DNA from: an uncultured Dehalococcoidia bacterium
GTDB taxonomy: Bacteria; Chloroflexota; Dehalococcoidia; Lucifugimonadales; G958296245
Assembly: GCA_958296245.1 (NCBI GenBank)
Contig: OY282458.1
Span: forward strand, 1,510,777-1,574,776
DNA length: 64,000 nucleotides
Reading direction: 5' to 3'
Shown here: one piece after another, positions 1 through 9,136 of the stretch
Position numbering within the stretch: the stretch's first letter is position 1
Layout of the letters: the number at the start of each line of letters is the position of its first letter
Made by a program: the position numbers and the translations under genes
Notes under the pieces: generated by a model
Seen by the model: only the letters and a program-made list of their open reading frames with translations
Database searches by the model: none
What the model was told of the DNA's origin: nothing

Positions 1-47
1 ACGGTCAAGCAGTCGCTGAGATTCCTCTTGGAGAGTTCCAACCCGGC

Positions 48-593
48 ATGAGAAGGGTGCTTGTAATCGGCAGCGGCGCCGCGGGGAAGACCACTTTGGC
101 GCTGCGGGTAGGCGAGATCACAGGGTTGCCAGTCGTCCACCTCGACAAGCTGCACTGGGGCCCCGGCTGGGTCATGCCCGACGGGAACGTCTGGCGTAGG
201 CGTCTCGAGGACGTCATGTCGGGTGACGGATGGATCCTCGACGGCAACTACAGCGGCACCTTGGACCTGAGGCTCGCTAGAGCCGATACGATCCTGTTCC
301 TCGACTTCCCGCCGTACGTCTGCGTATGGAGGGCCGTCAAGAGGTATATAGAGTATCGAGGCGCCACCCGGCCGGACATGGCGCCGGGCTGCGAAGAGAG
401 GCTGACGCTGAGCTTCCTCTACTGGATATGGACCTTCCGGAGGCGCAGGGTAGCGGCGATGACGCAGATGATCGACGAGCAATCCCGCGACGCTGCCGTC
501 GTGGTCTTGAGGAGCCAGAAGCAGATCGACCGATACGTAAATACGCTTCGGACCGGCAAAGCCGGGCAACTTGGCCCTATGCACGGGGAATGA
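48..593 (+). CDS. P-loop kinase of the topology-modulation / adenylate-kinase-like family
   Basis: A 181-residue protein that opens with a Walker A loop (GSGAAGKTT, residues 8-16). It is followed by HLDKLHW and WILDGNY segments typical of small FlaR/'DNA topology modulation'-type kinases related to adenylate kinase. Family members are predicted nucleotide or small-molecule kinases, but the substrate is not established. The stop codon overlaps the ATG of pgk (ATGA at 590-593), so the two are translationally coupled. No signal peptide or membrane segment is visible. The family call is fairly safe; the substrate is unknown. Confidence 0.75.
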   Translation: MRRVLVIGSGAAGKTTLALRVGEITGLPVVHLDKLHWGPGWVMPDGNVWRRRLEDVMSGDGWILDGNYSGTLDLRLARADTILFLDFPPYVCVWRAVKRYIEYRGATRPDMAPGCEERLTLSFLYWIWTFRRRRVAAMTQMIDEQSRDAAVVVLRSQKQIDRYVNTLRTGKAGQLGPMHGE

Positions 594-1783
594 CTGCTAA
601 GAAGACCATCGAAGACATCGACCTTGCAGGCAAGACCGTACTGGTCCGCGTCGACTTCAACGTACCATTCAGCCCGGGCACGACGCGGATATCGGACGAC
701 TCGAGGATCAGAGCTTCGATACCGACCATAGAGCATCTGCGGGGTCTGGGGTGCAGGGTGGTCCTATGCTCGCACCTGGGGCGGCCCGGGGGTAGGGCCG
801 TCGATGGACTGAGACTTGCCCCCGTCTCCGCCAGGCTCTCCCGCCTGCTTGGAGCGCCGGTGGCCCAAGCCGCGGACTGCGTAGGCGCCGGCGTCAAGGC
901 CATGGCTGACAGCCTGGAGCCGGGGGGGGTGCTCATGGCGGAGAATACGAGGTTCCACCCAGGGGAGGAGAACAACACCCCGGAGTTCGCCAACCAGCTC
1001 GCGGATCTAGCCCAAGTGTACGTCAACGACGCGTTCGGAGTGTCCCACAGAGCGCACGCTTCCACAGTGGGCGTGGCGAGCCGCCTGCCGGCCGTAGCGG
1101 GGCTTCTCCTTGCCAGAGAGCTAGACGTCTTAGACGGGCTGTTGCAATCCCCGCGCCGCCCCTTCGCGGCAATTTTCGGAGGCGCAAAGGTCTCCGACAA
1201 GCTGGAGGCGTTGAATCGCCTCGCGGAGAGAGCCGATGCCCTGATCGTCGGCGGAGGCATGGCCGCAACGTTCCTGGCAGCTATGGGCTTAGGGATCGGC
1301 GGCTCCCCCGTCGAGCGGGAGATGGTGGCCGACGCGGGGCGGCTGATCGAGGCGTCGGCGGCTGATGGGCCGGAGCTCTTCTTGCCCGTCGACGCGGTCG
1401 TCGCCAGCGAGTTCTCGGAAAAAGCCGCGTACCGGACGGTGGACGCGGACTCTATCCCTGACGGATGGACCATCATGGACGTTGGGCCCAAGACGGCTGA
1501 CCTCTTCTCAGCAGCCCTGGCTCCGGCCAAGACGGTCGTCTGGAACGGCCCGGCCGGGGTCTTCGAGTGGGAGGCGTTCTCGGGGGGCACGAGGCGCATA
1601 GGAGAGGTGCTGGCCGGCCTGGCCGATGCTACGACCGTAGTGGGCGGCGGCTCGACGGCCGAGGCAGTAGCGGAGCTCGGCATAGCCGACAAGATGTCCC
1701 ACGTCTCCACCGGCGGGGGCGCTTCCTTGGACTATCTCGCCGGCAGGACCCTCCCCGGCGTGGCCGCCCTGATGAGCAGGTGA
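590..1783 (+). CDS. pgk: Phosphoglycerate kinase
   Basis: Transfers phosphate from 1,3-bisphosphoglycerate to ADP in glycolysis (reversible in gluconeogenesis). The N-terminal VRVDFNVP motif, the SHLGRPGG segment and the C-terminal GGGSTAEAV nucleotide-binding loop are all present. At 397 residues it matches the usual length of about 395. The reading frame stays open upstream to 326, but the ATG at 590 is preferred: it forms an ATGA overlap with the upstream kinase and starts right at the conserved N-terminus. apgM begins 2 bases after the stop, so pgk-apgM look cotranscribed. Confidence 0.96.
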   Translation: MTAKKTIEDIDLAGKTVLVRVDFNVPFSPGTTRISDDSRIRASIPTIEHLRGLGCRVVLCSHLGRPGGRAVDGLRLAPVSARLSRLLGAPVAQAADCVGAGVKAMADSLEPGGVLMAENTRFHPGEENNTPEFANQLADLAQVYVNDAFGVSHRAHASTVGVASRLPAVAGLLLARELDVLDGLLQSPRRPFAAIFGGAKVSDKLEALNRLAERADALIVGGGMAATFLAAMGLGIGGSPVEREMVADAGRLIEASAADGPELFLPVDAVVASEFSEKAAYRTVDADSIPDGWTIMDVGPKTADLFSAALAPAKTVVWNGPAGVFEWEAFSGGTRRIGEVLAGLADATTVVGGGSTAEAVAELGIADKMSHVSTGGGASLDYLAGRTLPGVAALMSR

Positions 1784-1784
1784 G

Positions 1785-2990
1785 ATGATCGACTTCCCGT
1801 ATATAGACGACATCTGCCGGCGGACCGGCAGCAAGATAATCATGCTGGTGGTGGACGGCCTGGGAGGCGCCCCGCACCCGGAGACCGGGCTTTCCGAACT
1901 CGAGACCGCCTCGCTGCCCAACCTGGACCGGCTCGCGCGGGACAGCGACGCCGGGTTGACGACTCCCGTCGCCCCCGGCATTACGCCGGGCAGCGGCCCG
2001 GGGCACATGGCGCTCTTCGGCTACGATCCTGTTAAGTATCTGATGGGACGCGGCGTCTTGGAAGCCCTGGGTATCGGGGTTGAATTGCGTGACGGCGACG
2101 TTGCGGCTCGAGGCAACCTGTGTACCGTGGACAACGGCGGACTACTGGTGGACCGAAGGGCAGGGCGGATACCGACTCAGGAGGGCGCGCCGGTCGTGGA
2201 AAGATTGGCGCAGATCGAAGTTCCAGGCGTCGATACCTCCGTCCACGTGGTGAAGGACCACCGGTTCGTGCTCGTACTGCGAGGCGAGGGCCTCGGCGAG
2301 GCCCTGACCGGGACGGACCCCCAGGCCGAGGGGGCAGCGCCCATGAGAGCCGCGGCGTTGGCTCCGGACTCCGCAAAGACAGCCGCGGCGGCAAACTGCT
2401 TCGTGGACGGCGCCAAGCTCGCTCTCAGGGACCGTGAAACGGCAAATATGGTGCTTCTGCGCGGCTTCTCGCGGCTCCCGCACGTCCCGGACATGGGCGA
2501 GACGTACAAGCTCAGCCCGGCAGCTATCGCCGCCTACCCCATGTACCGCGGGCTGGCAAGGATAATCGGAATGAAGGTACTGGCCACGGGTCCCACGTTC
2601 GACGACGAGATCGATACCCTGCATAAGAAGATACGCGAGCACGATTTCTTCTTCCTGCATTACAAACCTGCGGACGCGGCGGGCGAGGATGGCGACTTCA
2701 GCGCCAAGGTACGCGCTCTCGAGGAGCTCGACGCACGGATACCGCAACTGCTAGACGCCGCCCCCGACGTTCTGGTCGTGGCCGGCGACCACTCCACGCC
2801 GGCGACGGCCGCCGGCCACAGCTGGCACCCCGTGCCGCTTCTGGTCAGGTCGCGGCTCACGAAGGGCGGCGGCGTGGCCGGGTTTTCGGAGCGGTCCTGC
2901 GGACAGGGCAGCCTCGGCCGCCTGCCGGCGGCCAACGTCATGCTGATCGCGCTCGCCCACGCAGGCAAACTGCACAAGTTCGGGCCCTAG
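1785..2990 (+). CDS. apgM: 2,3-bisphosphoglycerate-independent phosphoglycerate mutase, archaeal type
   Basis: Interconverts 3- and 2-phosphoglycerate. The 401-residue protein is the short ApgM form of the alkaline-phosphatase superfamily, not the ~510-residue GpmI form. LVVDGLGG (metal-binding Asp, about residue 23) and GSGPGHMALFGYDP, which carries the serine nucleophile, lie in the N-terminal third. Metal-ligand motifs HYKPADAAGEDGD and VAGDHSTPA lie near the C-terminus. It starts directly after pgk and is followed by tpiA, giving three consecutive lower-glycolysis enzymes. ApgM is common in archaea and scattered in bacteria including Chloroflexota. Confidence 0.94.
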   Translation: MIDFPYIDDICRRTGSKIIMLVVDGLGGAPHPETGLSELETASLPNLDRLARDSDAGLTTPVAPGITPGSGPGHMALFGYDPVKYLMGRGVLEALGIGVELRDGDVAARGNLCTVDNGGLLVDRRAGRIPTQEGAPVVERLAQIEVPGVDTSVHVVKDHRFVLVLRGEGLGEALTGTDPQAEGAAPMRAAALAPDSAKTAAAANCFVDGAKLALRDRETANMVLLRGFSRLPHVPDMGETYKLSPAAIAAYPMYRGLARIIGMKVLATGPTFDDEIDTLHKKIREHDFFFLHYKPADAAGEDGDFSAKVRALEELDARIPQLLDAAPDVLVVAGDHSTPATAAGHSWHPVPLLVRSRLTKGGGVAGFSERSCGQGSLGRLPAANVMLIALAHAGKLHKFGP

Positions 2991-3116
2991 AAGTCCAGGC
3001 CCCTCAGACATGGATTCCCTCTTCCTGTACCGGAAAGGTATCTCCGCAAGCTATGTTAGGACGTGTTCGGAAACCACTCTAGCTGAGATAGCAGCGGGTT
3101 ATGGAGGCGCAAGCGG

Positions 3117-3875
3117 ATGAGGACCCCGATCGTAGCAGGCAACTGGAAGATGAATAAGACGGTCGCCGAGGCCGCCGCCCTTGTGAACGCCATGAAGGAT
3201 AGCCTCGACGGGATGGCGGGCATAGACGTCGTGCTGTGTCCGCCTTACACGGCCCTGGAGGCCGTTGGAAGGCTGCTGGAGGGAACAGGCGTCGGCCTAG
3301 GGGCGCAGGACATGCACTACGAGGCTGACGGCGCCTTCACTGGGGAGGTCTCTCCCGTCATGGTGGCGGAGCTGTGCCAGTACGTGATCATCGGCCACTC
3401 CGAGCGCAGACAAACGTTTGGCGAGACCGACGCGTCCGTGGGCAGGAAGGTAGCGGCGGCGCTGGAAGTTGGCCTTAGACCGATCCTCTGCGTCGGGGAG
3501 ACCTTGGAGCAGCGAGAGGACGGCTTGGCTGAGGCCGTAGTCGAGCGGCAAGTGCGGTTGGGCTTGGCGCGCGCCGCCTCTGTAGAAGGGCTGATAGTGG
3601 CCTACGAACCGGTCTGGGCCATAGGTACGGGCAGGGCGGCGTCGCCGGAGGACGCGCAGGCGGTCATGGCGCGCGTAAGGGAGATTCTCGGAAGCGCATT
3701 CGGGGAAGCGTCCGCAGACGCAGTACCTCTACTCTACGGCGGGAGCGTCAACCCGGACAACGTCGATGGCTTCGCGCGCCAGCCCGACGTAGACGGGGGT
3801 CTCGTCGGGGGGGCGAGCCTAGATGCGGAGTCCTTCGTCCGCGTGGCGCAGGGCATAGCTGGGGCGGCCGGCTGA
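3117..3875 (+). CDS. tpiA: Triosephosphate isomerase
   Basis: Interconverts dihydroxyacetone phosphate and glyceraldehyde-3-phosphate. It carries the substrate-binding GNWKMNK (residues 8-14), the catalytic His in IIGHSERR, the catalytic Glu in AYEPVWAIGTG with the following loop 6, and the phosphate-binding LYGGSV. The length of 252 residues is canonical. GGAGG lies about 9 bases before the ATG. The last base of its stop touches the miaA ATG, so translation is probably coupled. Confidence 0.97.
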   Translation: MRTPIVAGNWKMNKTVAEAAALVNAMKDSLDGMAGIDVVLCPPYTALEAVGRLLEGTGVGLGAQDMHYEADGAFTGEVSPVMVAELCQYVIIGHSERRQTFGETDASVGRKVAAALEVGLRPILCVGETLEQREDGLAEAVVERQVRLGLARAASVEGLIVAYEPVWAIGTGRAASPEDAQAVMARVREILGSAFGEASADAVPLLYGGSVNPDNVDGFARQPDVDGGLVGGASLDAESFVRVAQGIAGAAG

Positions 3876-4808
3876 ATGCTCGGCAAGTCAGGCCGCGGGA
3901 CGGTGTTGTTCATCGTCGGGCCAACGGCGGTCGGCAAGACTGAGCTTGCCGTGAGGCTGAGTAGGGAACTTCAAGGAGAGGTGGTGAGCGCCGACAGCCG
4001 GCAGGTGTACCTCTATATGGACATTGGCACCGCCAAGCCCACCGCCGAGCAGCGTTCGGCAGCCCGACACCACCTGATCGATCTGGTCACTCCCGACCGG
4101 CAATATAGCTTGTCTCTCTTCTTGCGTCAGGCGCGGGGCGTTATCGAAGACATTCGGCTGCGCGGCTGCCTGCCGATAGTGGCCGGCGGCACCGGGCAGT
4201 ACCTTCGCGCTCTGCTGGAAGGCTGGCGTGTGCCCGAGATGGAGCCGGATCCCCGGATCCGCCGCGAGTTGGAAGCCCGGATACGGGTCGAAGGGGTGAA
4301 TGCGCTGCACGGCGAATTGGCTGCTCTAGATCCCCTGACGGCTGCCCGGATAGACCCTGCAAATCCACGCCGAGTCATCAGGGCCTTGGAGCTGCATCGA
4401 GGGCTTGGCCCGCCGCCGATGGGCCAGGCCTTCGATGAGCCGGGATTCACGCCCGTAATGCTGGGGCTGACCCTTGATCGGGACATGCTCTACCGCCGAA
4501 TCGATAGCCGCGTCGACCGGATGCTCGATGACGGGTGGGTAGGGGAGGTCAGCGGCCTGCTCCGGCGCGGCTACACGCGAAGCCTCTCTTCCATGTCCGG
4601 GATCGGATACAACGAGCTCGCCGCCTACGTAGAGGGGAATTTGTCCCTCGACGAGGCCGTCCGCAAGACCAAGAGCCGCACGCACCGATTCGTAAGACAG
4701 CAGTGCAACTGGTTCCGGCTCGATGACCGCCGGATCACCTGGTTCGATGGGACCGACTCCGGGCTTCACGGCGCAGCGGCCTGGGCCGCAGAGCGCCTGG
4801 CTGCGTGA
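3876..4808 (+). CDS. miaA: tRNA dimethylallyltransferase
   Basis: Adds a dimethylallyl group to A37 of tRNAs that read UNN codons. A P-loop GPTAVGKTE sits at about residue 13, followed by SADSRQVYLYMDIGTAKP and HHLIDLV. The GGTGQYLRAL motif and the C-terminal tRNA-contacting segment SSMSGIGYNE are also present. It has the normal length for the family (310 residues). It follows tpiA with no gap and converges on a HAD hydrolase gene. Confidence 0.95.
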   Translation: MLGKSGRGTVLFIVGPTAVGKTELAVRLSRELQGEVVSADSRQVYLYMDIGTAKPTAEQRSAARHHLIDLVTPDRQYSLSLFLRQARGVIEDIRLRGCLPIVAGGTGQYLRALLEGWRVPEMEPDPRIRRELEARIRVEGVNALHGELAALDPLTAARIDPANPRRVIRALELHRGLGPPPMGQAFDEPGFTPVMLGLTLDRDMLYRRIDSRVDRMLDDGWVGEVSGLLRRGYTRSLSSMSGIGYNELAAYVEGNLSLDEAVRKTKSRTHRFVRQQCNWFRLDDRRITWFDGTDSGLHGAAAWAAERLAA

Positions 4809-4875
4809 TCAAGAACCCCTCGCAGGGGAACCATCCTGCCCGGGCCTGCACGCATGGAGAACTGGTGCGGTCCGT

Positions 4876-5496
4876 TCATATTCGTAGGTGCGCCCCAAGT
4901 ATCTCCTGCATCAGCGCATGCGGCTCGACCCCAGGCCCCGGCTGGAAGACCGCCGCCCTCATACCGAGCTCGACGGCGGCGGCCACGTTGGCGGCGTGGT
5001 CGTCGATGAAGAGCGCCTGGCCCGGGTGGATGCCTACCTCCTCAAGTATCGCCGCGTAGTAGGCCGGGGCGGGCTTCTTGTGCCCGACGTAGCAAGAATA
5101 GAACTCCATGTCGAACAGATCCGAGTAACCGAGGGTCTCGGACATGTAACGCGCCCTATAGGTCATCTGGTTGGACGCAAGACAGCACAGGACGCCCGCC
5201 TCACGCAGGCGCCGAACGATGCCGACGATAGCGCGGTCGACCCGTATGGACTTGGACGCCCTGATGAGGTCGTCCAGACGTTCCGCGATACCCCACTTCT
5301 CCAGCGCCGCCGACAGAGCCGACGCAAAGTCGGCGTGTCCCGTGAGGGCCGGGGCCTCTGCTTCCCACACGTCGCGGTAGAGTTCGTCAACGCTGTGGCG
5401 CTCCGCTCCGAGTACGTCGGTCAGGACCGAGTGAAGCGACTGAGACTGTTGCTGAACAACGCCGTCCGCATCGAACAATACCGCCCTGATCGTCAT
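4876..5496 (-). CDS. HAD-superfamily hydrolase
   Basis: A 206-residue cytoplasmic haloacid-dehalogenase-type hydrolase. Motif I LFDADGV (Asp nucleophile) is near the start, motif II CLASNQ follows, the motif III lysine is in GHKKPAP, and motif IV is LFIDDHAAN. The small helical cap between motifs I and II suggests a phosphatase of small metabolites such as sugar phosphates. The frame is open to 5559, but AAAAGGAG lies 6 bases before the ATG at 5496 and decides the start. It is divergent from dapF. The substrate cannot be read from the sequence. Confidence 0.85.
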   Translation of the reverse strand: MTIRAVLFDADGVVQQQSQSLHSVLTDVLGAERHSVDELYRDVWEAEAPALTGHADFASALSAALEKWGIAERLDDLIRASKSIRVDRAIVGIVRRLREAGVLCCLASNQMTYRARYMSETLGYSDLFDMEFYSCYVGHKKPAPAYYAAILEEVGIHPGQALFIDDHAANVAAAVELGMRAAVFQPGPGVEPHALMQEILGAHLRI

Positions 5497-5631
5497 CGGC
5501 TGCTCCTTTTCCATCGCCTGAGCGAGTCGTCCCATTGTAGCCCCCACGGAGGTAGTCATGCCGTCCTGTCCGCCGGTTCTGATTGGATCGACAGGCGGGG
5601 TTTCCCGACGCCATGAGCGCCTCGGCCCTTA

Positions 5632-5640
5632 TGCTAGAAT
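5632..5640 (+). promoter_or_regulatory. Putative extended -10 promoter for dapF
   Basis: TGC followed by TAGAAT (5635-5640) makes an extended -10 element. Transcription would start near 5647, about 12 bases before the dapF start, leaving a very short leader. No good -35 hexamer is seen at 16-18 bases, which is acceptable for an extended -10. The call rests on pattern alone. Confidence 0.4.
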
Positions 5641-5658
5641 GACCGGAACGAGGCAGCA

Positions 5659-6507
5659 GTGATCATGTTGAGATTCACGAAGATGCACGGGGCCGGCAAC
5701 GACTACGTCTACGTCGACGGACGCGGCGAACGTAGGGACTGGCCCGCGTTGGCCGTGGCAATGTCCGACCGCCACCGCGGCGTAGGCTCCGACGGTCTCA
5801 TCGTAGCTATGCCATCCGACAGCGCCGACATACGCATGGCCATGTTCAACGCCGACGGCTCTGAGGGCGAGATGTGCGGCAACGGGATACGTTGCCTAGT
5901 GGCCTTCGCCTTCGAGAAGGGAATCGTCCACGACGGCAGATCCCGTGTGGTCGTCGAGACCTTGGCCGGCTGCAAGACGGTAACGCCGCTCTGGGAGGGC
6001 GGCCGGGTAACCGGCGCGACCGTGAGCATGGGGCAGCCCATTTTGGAGCCCGGCGAGATTCCCGTGCTTGTGCCACGGCTCGACCGCGTCATGGGCTACC
6101 CGCTGGAGGTCGGCTCCCACTCTTTCATCATCGGGTGCGTCTCGATGGGCAACCCCCACGCGGTGGCCTTCATCGACACGCCTGTTGATGACGTGCCGCT
6201 CCATGAGATCGGCCCAATGGTCGAGCGCCACCCCATGTTCCCCAAGCGCGTCAATTTCGAGATCGTCAACGTGATCGACCCGGGGCGCGTGAAGGCTCGT
6301 GTCTGGGAGCGCGGCTCCGGCCTGACGGAGGCGTGCGGCACCGGGGCATGCGCTATCGGCGTGGTGGGTAAGATCAGCGGCCGGACCGGCGGCGACCTCG
6401 AGGTGGCGCTGCCGGGCGGCGATCTGCGCGTGCAGTGGGCAGGACAGGGCGAAGTTGTCATGAAAGGCCCGGTGCAGTCGGTATTCGACGGGGAATGGCC
6501 CGGCTGA
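5659..6507 (+). CDS. dapF: Diaminopimelate epimerase
   Basis: Converts LL- to meso-diaminopimelate for lysine and peptidoglycan. The N-terminal FTKMHGAGNDY, the first catalytic cysteine in GEMCGNGIRC and the second in EACGTGACA are all present. It is 282 residues, normal length. A GTG at 5659 and an ATG at 5665 are both possible starts; GAGG at 5650-5653 fits the GTG better. dapL follows 44 bases downstream, so the LL-DAP aminotransferase variant of the lysine pathway is encoded here. Confidence 0.96.
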   Translation: MIMLRFTKMHGAGNDYVYVDGRGERRDWPALAVAMSDRHRGVGSDGLIVAMPSDSADIRMAMFNADGSEGEMCGNGIRCLVAFAFEKGIVHDGRSRVVVETLAGCKTVTPLWEGGRVTGATVSMGQPILEPGEIPVLVPRLDRVMGYPLEVGSHSFIIGCVSMGNPHAVAFIDTPVDDVPLHEIGPMVERHPMFPKRVNFEIVNVIDPGRVKARVWERGSGLTEACGTGACAIGVVGKISGRTGGDLEVALPGGDLRVQWAGQGEVVMKGPVQSVFDGEWPG

Positions 6508-6551
6508 GACGGGACCTGTGCCCCGTTCCACCAGGAGGGACTCGGCAACCA

Positions 6552-7736
6552 ATGAAGCGCGCAAAGCGAATCGACCAAGTACCGGAGTACCTGTTCGTAC
6601 AGATCAGCCGGAAGATCGCCGAAAAGCGAGCCCGGGGCATCGAGGTAATAAGCTTCGGCATAGGAGACCCGGACCTGCCAACCCCGCAGCCCATCCTAGA
6701 CGAACTGCGCGCCGCGTCCGAGGACGCGGTCACCCACCGCTACCCCGAGTCTGAGGGCCTGCCTGAGTTCCGCGAGGCGGTGGCCGGATGGTACGCCGGA
6801 AGATTCGGCGTCGACTTGGACCCCGAGAAGGAGGTACTGTCGCTGATCGGCGCCAAGGAGGGGATAGGCCATGCGCCGCTGGGCGCCCTGGACCCGGGCG
6901 ACACCGCGCTGATACCGGACCCCGGCTACCCCGTCTACTCGGTGGGGACGCTGTTCGCCGGCGCGGAGGGCTACAGGCTCCCCCTGACGGAGGGGAACCG
7001 CTGGCTGCCCGATCTCGACGCCATCCCGGAAGACGTTGCCCGGCGCGCCTCCCTGCTGTGGATCAACTACCCGAACAACCCTACCGGCGCCACGGCGGAG
7101 CTCGACTTCTTCGAGAACGCTGCCGACTTCGCTCTGAAGCACGACGCGGCCGTCATGCACGATGCGTGCTACACAGAGGTCGCGTTCGACGGTTACTGCC
7201 CGCCAAGCTTCCTGGAGGCATCCGGCGCGAAGGACGTTGGCATAGAGTTCCACTCGCTGTCGAAGACCTACAACATGACCGGCTGGCGCTTGGGCATGGC
7301 CGTCGGAAACGCGGACATGATCGAGGCGCTGAGGGTGGTCAAATCCAACCTGGACTCCGGCGTACCCCAAGCCGTACAGCGCATGGGCATCTCGGCCCTG
7401 AAGCTGAGCGCGGACGTCATCGCCGAGCGCAACGCCGTCTACCAGGGACGCATAGACCGGGTCGTCGAGGCGCTCAAGTCGATCGGCCTCTCCGTGGAGC
7501 GGCCCAGGGCGAGCCTCTACGTGTGGGCGCGGGTGCCCGAGGGCTACACCTCAGCCGAGTTCTCCGAGAGGCTGTTGGACGAGCGGGACGTGCTGGTAAG
7601 CTCAGGGTCAGGCTACGGAGAGCATGGCGAAGGGTACGTGAGGCTGTCGATCACCGTGTCCGACGAGGACGTTGATAGGGCGGTGGACAGAATATCGTCC
7701 TGGAAGGTCCCCGACCCGGCGGGCGCACGGCAGTAA
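6552..7736 (+). CDS. dapL: LL-diaminopimelate aminotransferase
   Basis: A PLP-dependent fold-type I aminotransferase, most likely the one that makes LL-diaminopimelate directly from tetrahydrodipicolinate. It has SFGIGDPDLPTP near the N-terminus, NYPNNPTGA in the middle, and the PLP-binding lysine in SLSKTYNMTGWR. It is 394 residues. The frame is open to 6435, but the ATG at 6552 is preceded by AGGAGG and begins with the family-typical KRIDQVPEYLF region. Adjacency to dapF supports the DapL assignment over a general aspartate/alanine aminotransferase. Confidence 0.88.
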   Translation: MKRAKRIDQVPEYLFVQISRKIAEKRARGIEVISFGIGDPDLPTPQPILDELRAASEDAVTHRYPESEGLPEFREAVAGWYAGRFGVDLDPEKEVLSLIGAKEGIGHAPLGALDPGDTALIPDPGYPVYSVGTLFAGAEGYRLPLTEGNRWLPDLDAIPEDVARRASLLWINYPNNPTGATAELDFFENAADFALKHDAAVMHDACYTEVAFDGYCPPSFLEASGAKDVGIEFHSLSKTYNMTGWRLGMAVGNADMIEALRVVKSNLDSGVPQAVQRMGISALKLSADVIAERNAVYQGRIDRVVEALKSIGLSVERPRASLYVWARVPEGYTSAEFSERLLDERDVLVSSGSGYGEHGEGYVRLSITVSDEDVDRAVDRISSWKVPDPAGARQ

Positions 7737-7799
7737 CGGAGGCGAGACATCTCCCGCAAACTCGTTCCAACCGCCAGGGCCGCCGAGCGCGCCTATCTC

Positions 7800-8936
7800 T
7801 TGGGCGTGGAGATGAAGGGGCGCCGCTCCTCCAAGGCTATCGGCGGCTCGCTGGAGGAGCTGGCCGAGCTGGCGCGAAGCGCAGGGGCCGAGGTGGTGGG
7901 ATCCACCTCTCAGCGCCTGAACCGGCCCACGCACCAGTACGCCGGCAGCGGGAAGGTTGAGGAGCTCAGGGAACTCCTGAGACGGCTGCGGATCGATACC
8001 CTGATCTGCGACGACGAACTCACCCCCACGCAGCAGCGAAACTTGGAGAAGGGCTTCGACGAAGAGGTGAAGGTCATTGACCGCACCGCCCTTATCCTGG
8101 ACGTGTTCGCCCGCCGCGCGCGCACCCGTGAGGGGCGGCTTCAGGTCGAACTGGCCCAGAACCAATACCTGATGCCGCGCTTGGCGGGGCAGTGGTCCCA
8201 CCTGGAACGCCTGGGCGGCGGCATAGGCACCAGGGGGCCCGGCGAGACACAGATCGAGACGGACCGCCGCCTCGTCAGGGGCAGGATCCAGCGGATGACA
8301 AAGGCCTTGGAGGACGTGCGGCGTCACCGCGGCCAGCACCGGGACCGGCGAAGGCAGCAAGGGTTTTCGGTCGCCAGCCTCGTGGGCTATACGAACGCCG
8401 GCAAGAGCACGCTATTGAACAGCATGACCGGGGCAGGCGTCGAAGCCGAGGACCGCCTATTTTCGACCCTCGACCCGGTGACCCGCCGGGTGCGCCTTCC
8501 GTCCGGGACGGACGCGCTGATCACCGACACGGTGGGCTTCATCCAGAAGCTGCCGCCGGCCATAGTCGCGGCGTTCAGGGCGACGCTGGAGGAGGTGGAG
8601 GAATCTTCCGTCATCCTCCAAGTGGTCGACGTCACTCACCCAAACGCTGCCGCTCAAGTCGACGTGGTCGACAAGGTGCTCGCCGATCTCGACGCGGCGC
8701 ACAAGCCCCGCATCTTGGTGCTGAACAAGACGGACAGGATAGGGAAGAGCAGGGGGGCGGTCTGGCGTGGCGCTGACCTTAGCCCCTCCGTCGAATCGCT
8801 ACTCTTGCCGGACGCGCGCGCCGTCTTCACGTCGGCGCTCACCGGCGAAGGCCTGGACGACCTCCTATCGGAGATCGACGGCGTCCTCAGCGAGCCGCCA
8901 GCACTCCCGGCGGCGCTGGCGGGGGACGTCCGCTAG
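7800..8936 (+). CDS. hflX: GTPase HflX (start uncertain; may begin at an ATC codon at 7749)
   Basis: A ribosome-associated GTPase of the Obg/HflX family that splits or rescues stalled ribosomes. The N-terminal HflX domain includes the family-typical [15 protein letters not shown] and [16 protein letters not shown]. The linker [18 protein letters not shown] is followed by the G domain: G1 [10 protein letters not shown]3 DTVGFI and G4 NKTD. The TTG at 7800 is the first canonical start in frame, but it truncates a conserved segment (ERAYLLGVE). That frame is open back to 7737, and GGAGG lies 6 bases before an ATC codon at 7749. The C-terminal extension of some homologues is absent. Confidence 0.92.
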   Translation: MGVEMKGRRSSKAIGGSLEELAELARSAGAEVVGSTSQRLNRPTHQYAGSGKVEELRELLRRLRIDTLICDDELTPTQQRNLEKGFDEEVKVIDRTALILDVFARRARTREGRLQVELAQNQYLMPRLAGQWSHLERLGGGIGTRGPGETQIETDRRLVRGRIQRMTKALEDVRRHRGQHRDRRRQQGFSVASLVGYTNAGKSTLLNSMTGAGVEAEDRLFSTLDPVTRRVRLPSGTDALITDTVGFIQKLPPAIVAAFRATLEEVEESSVILQVVDVTHPNAAAQVDVVDKVLADLDAAHKPRILVLNKTDRIGKSRGAVWRGADLSPSVESLLLPDARAVFTSALTGEGLDDLLSEIDGVLSEPPALPAALAGDVR

Positions 8937-8967
8937 CGCATCCGCCCAGCCTCATACACCCCGCCAA

Positions 8968-9085
8968 CCTGTCATTCCGAGCGCAGCGAGGAATCCAAGG
9001 CCTATGGCCTACAGGCGCCGTTGTCTTGCGAGCAGCGGCTTTAGACTCCTAAGAAAGCTCAGCGGAGTGAGGAATGGCGGCGGGG
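8968..9085. repeat. Intergenic dispersed-type repeat (two related GCGCAGCGAGGAAT-like boxes)
   Basis: The 200-base gap after hflX holds a box CATTCCGAGCGCAGCGAGGA (from about 8973) and a degenerate relative GCTCAGCGGAGTGAGGAATG (about 9057-9076). Boxes of this kind are common dispersed intergenic repeats in Chloroflexota and other bacteria. No coding function is seen. Confidence 0.4.
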
Positions 9086-9136
9086 CGCGCTGTGAAGACC
9101 GGTCTAGCTTCTTTTAACACTCCAAAGAGGCCGATC

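Noticed and set aside
326-589. In-frame N-terminal extension of pgk
   Set aside because: Overlaps the kinase gene in another frame and lacks similarity to Pgk; the ATG at 590 forms an ATGA overlap.
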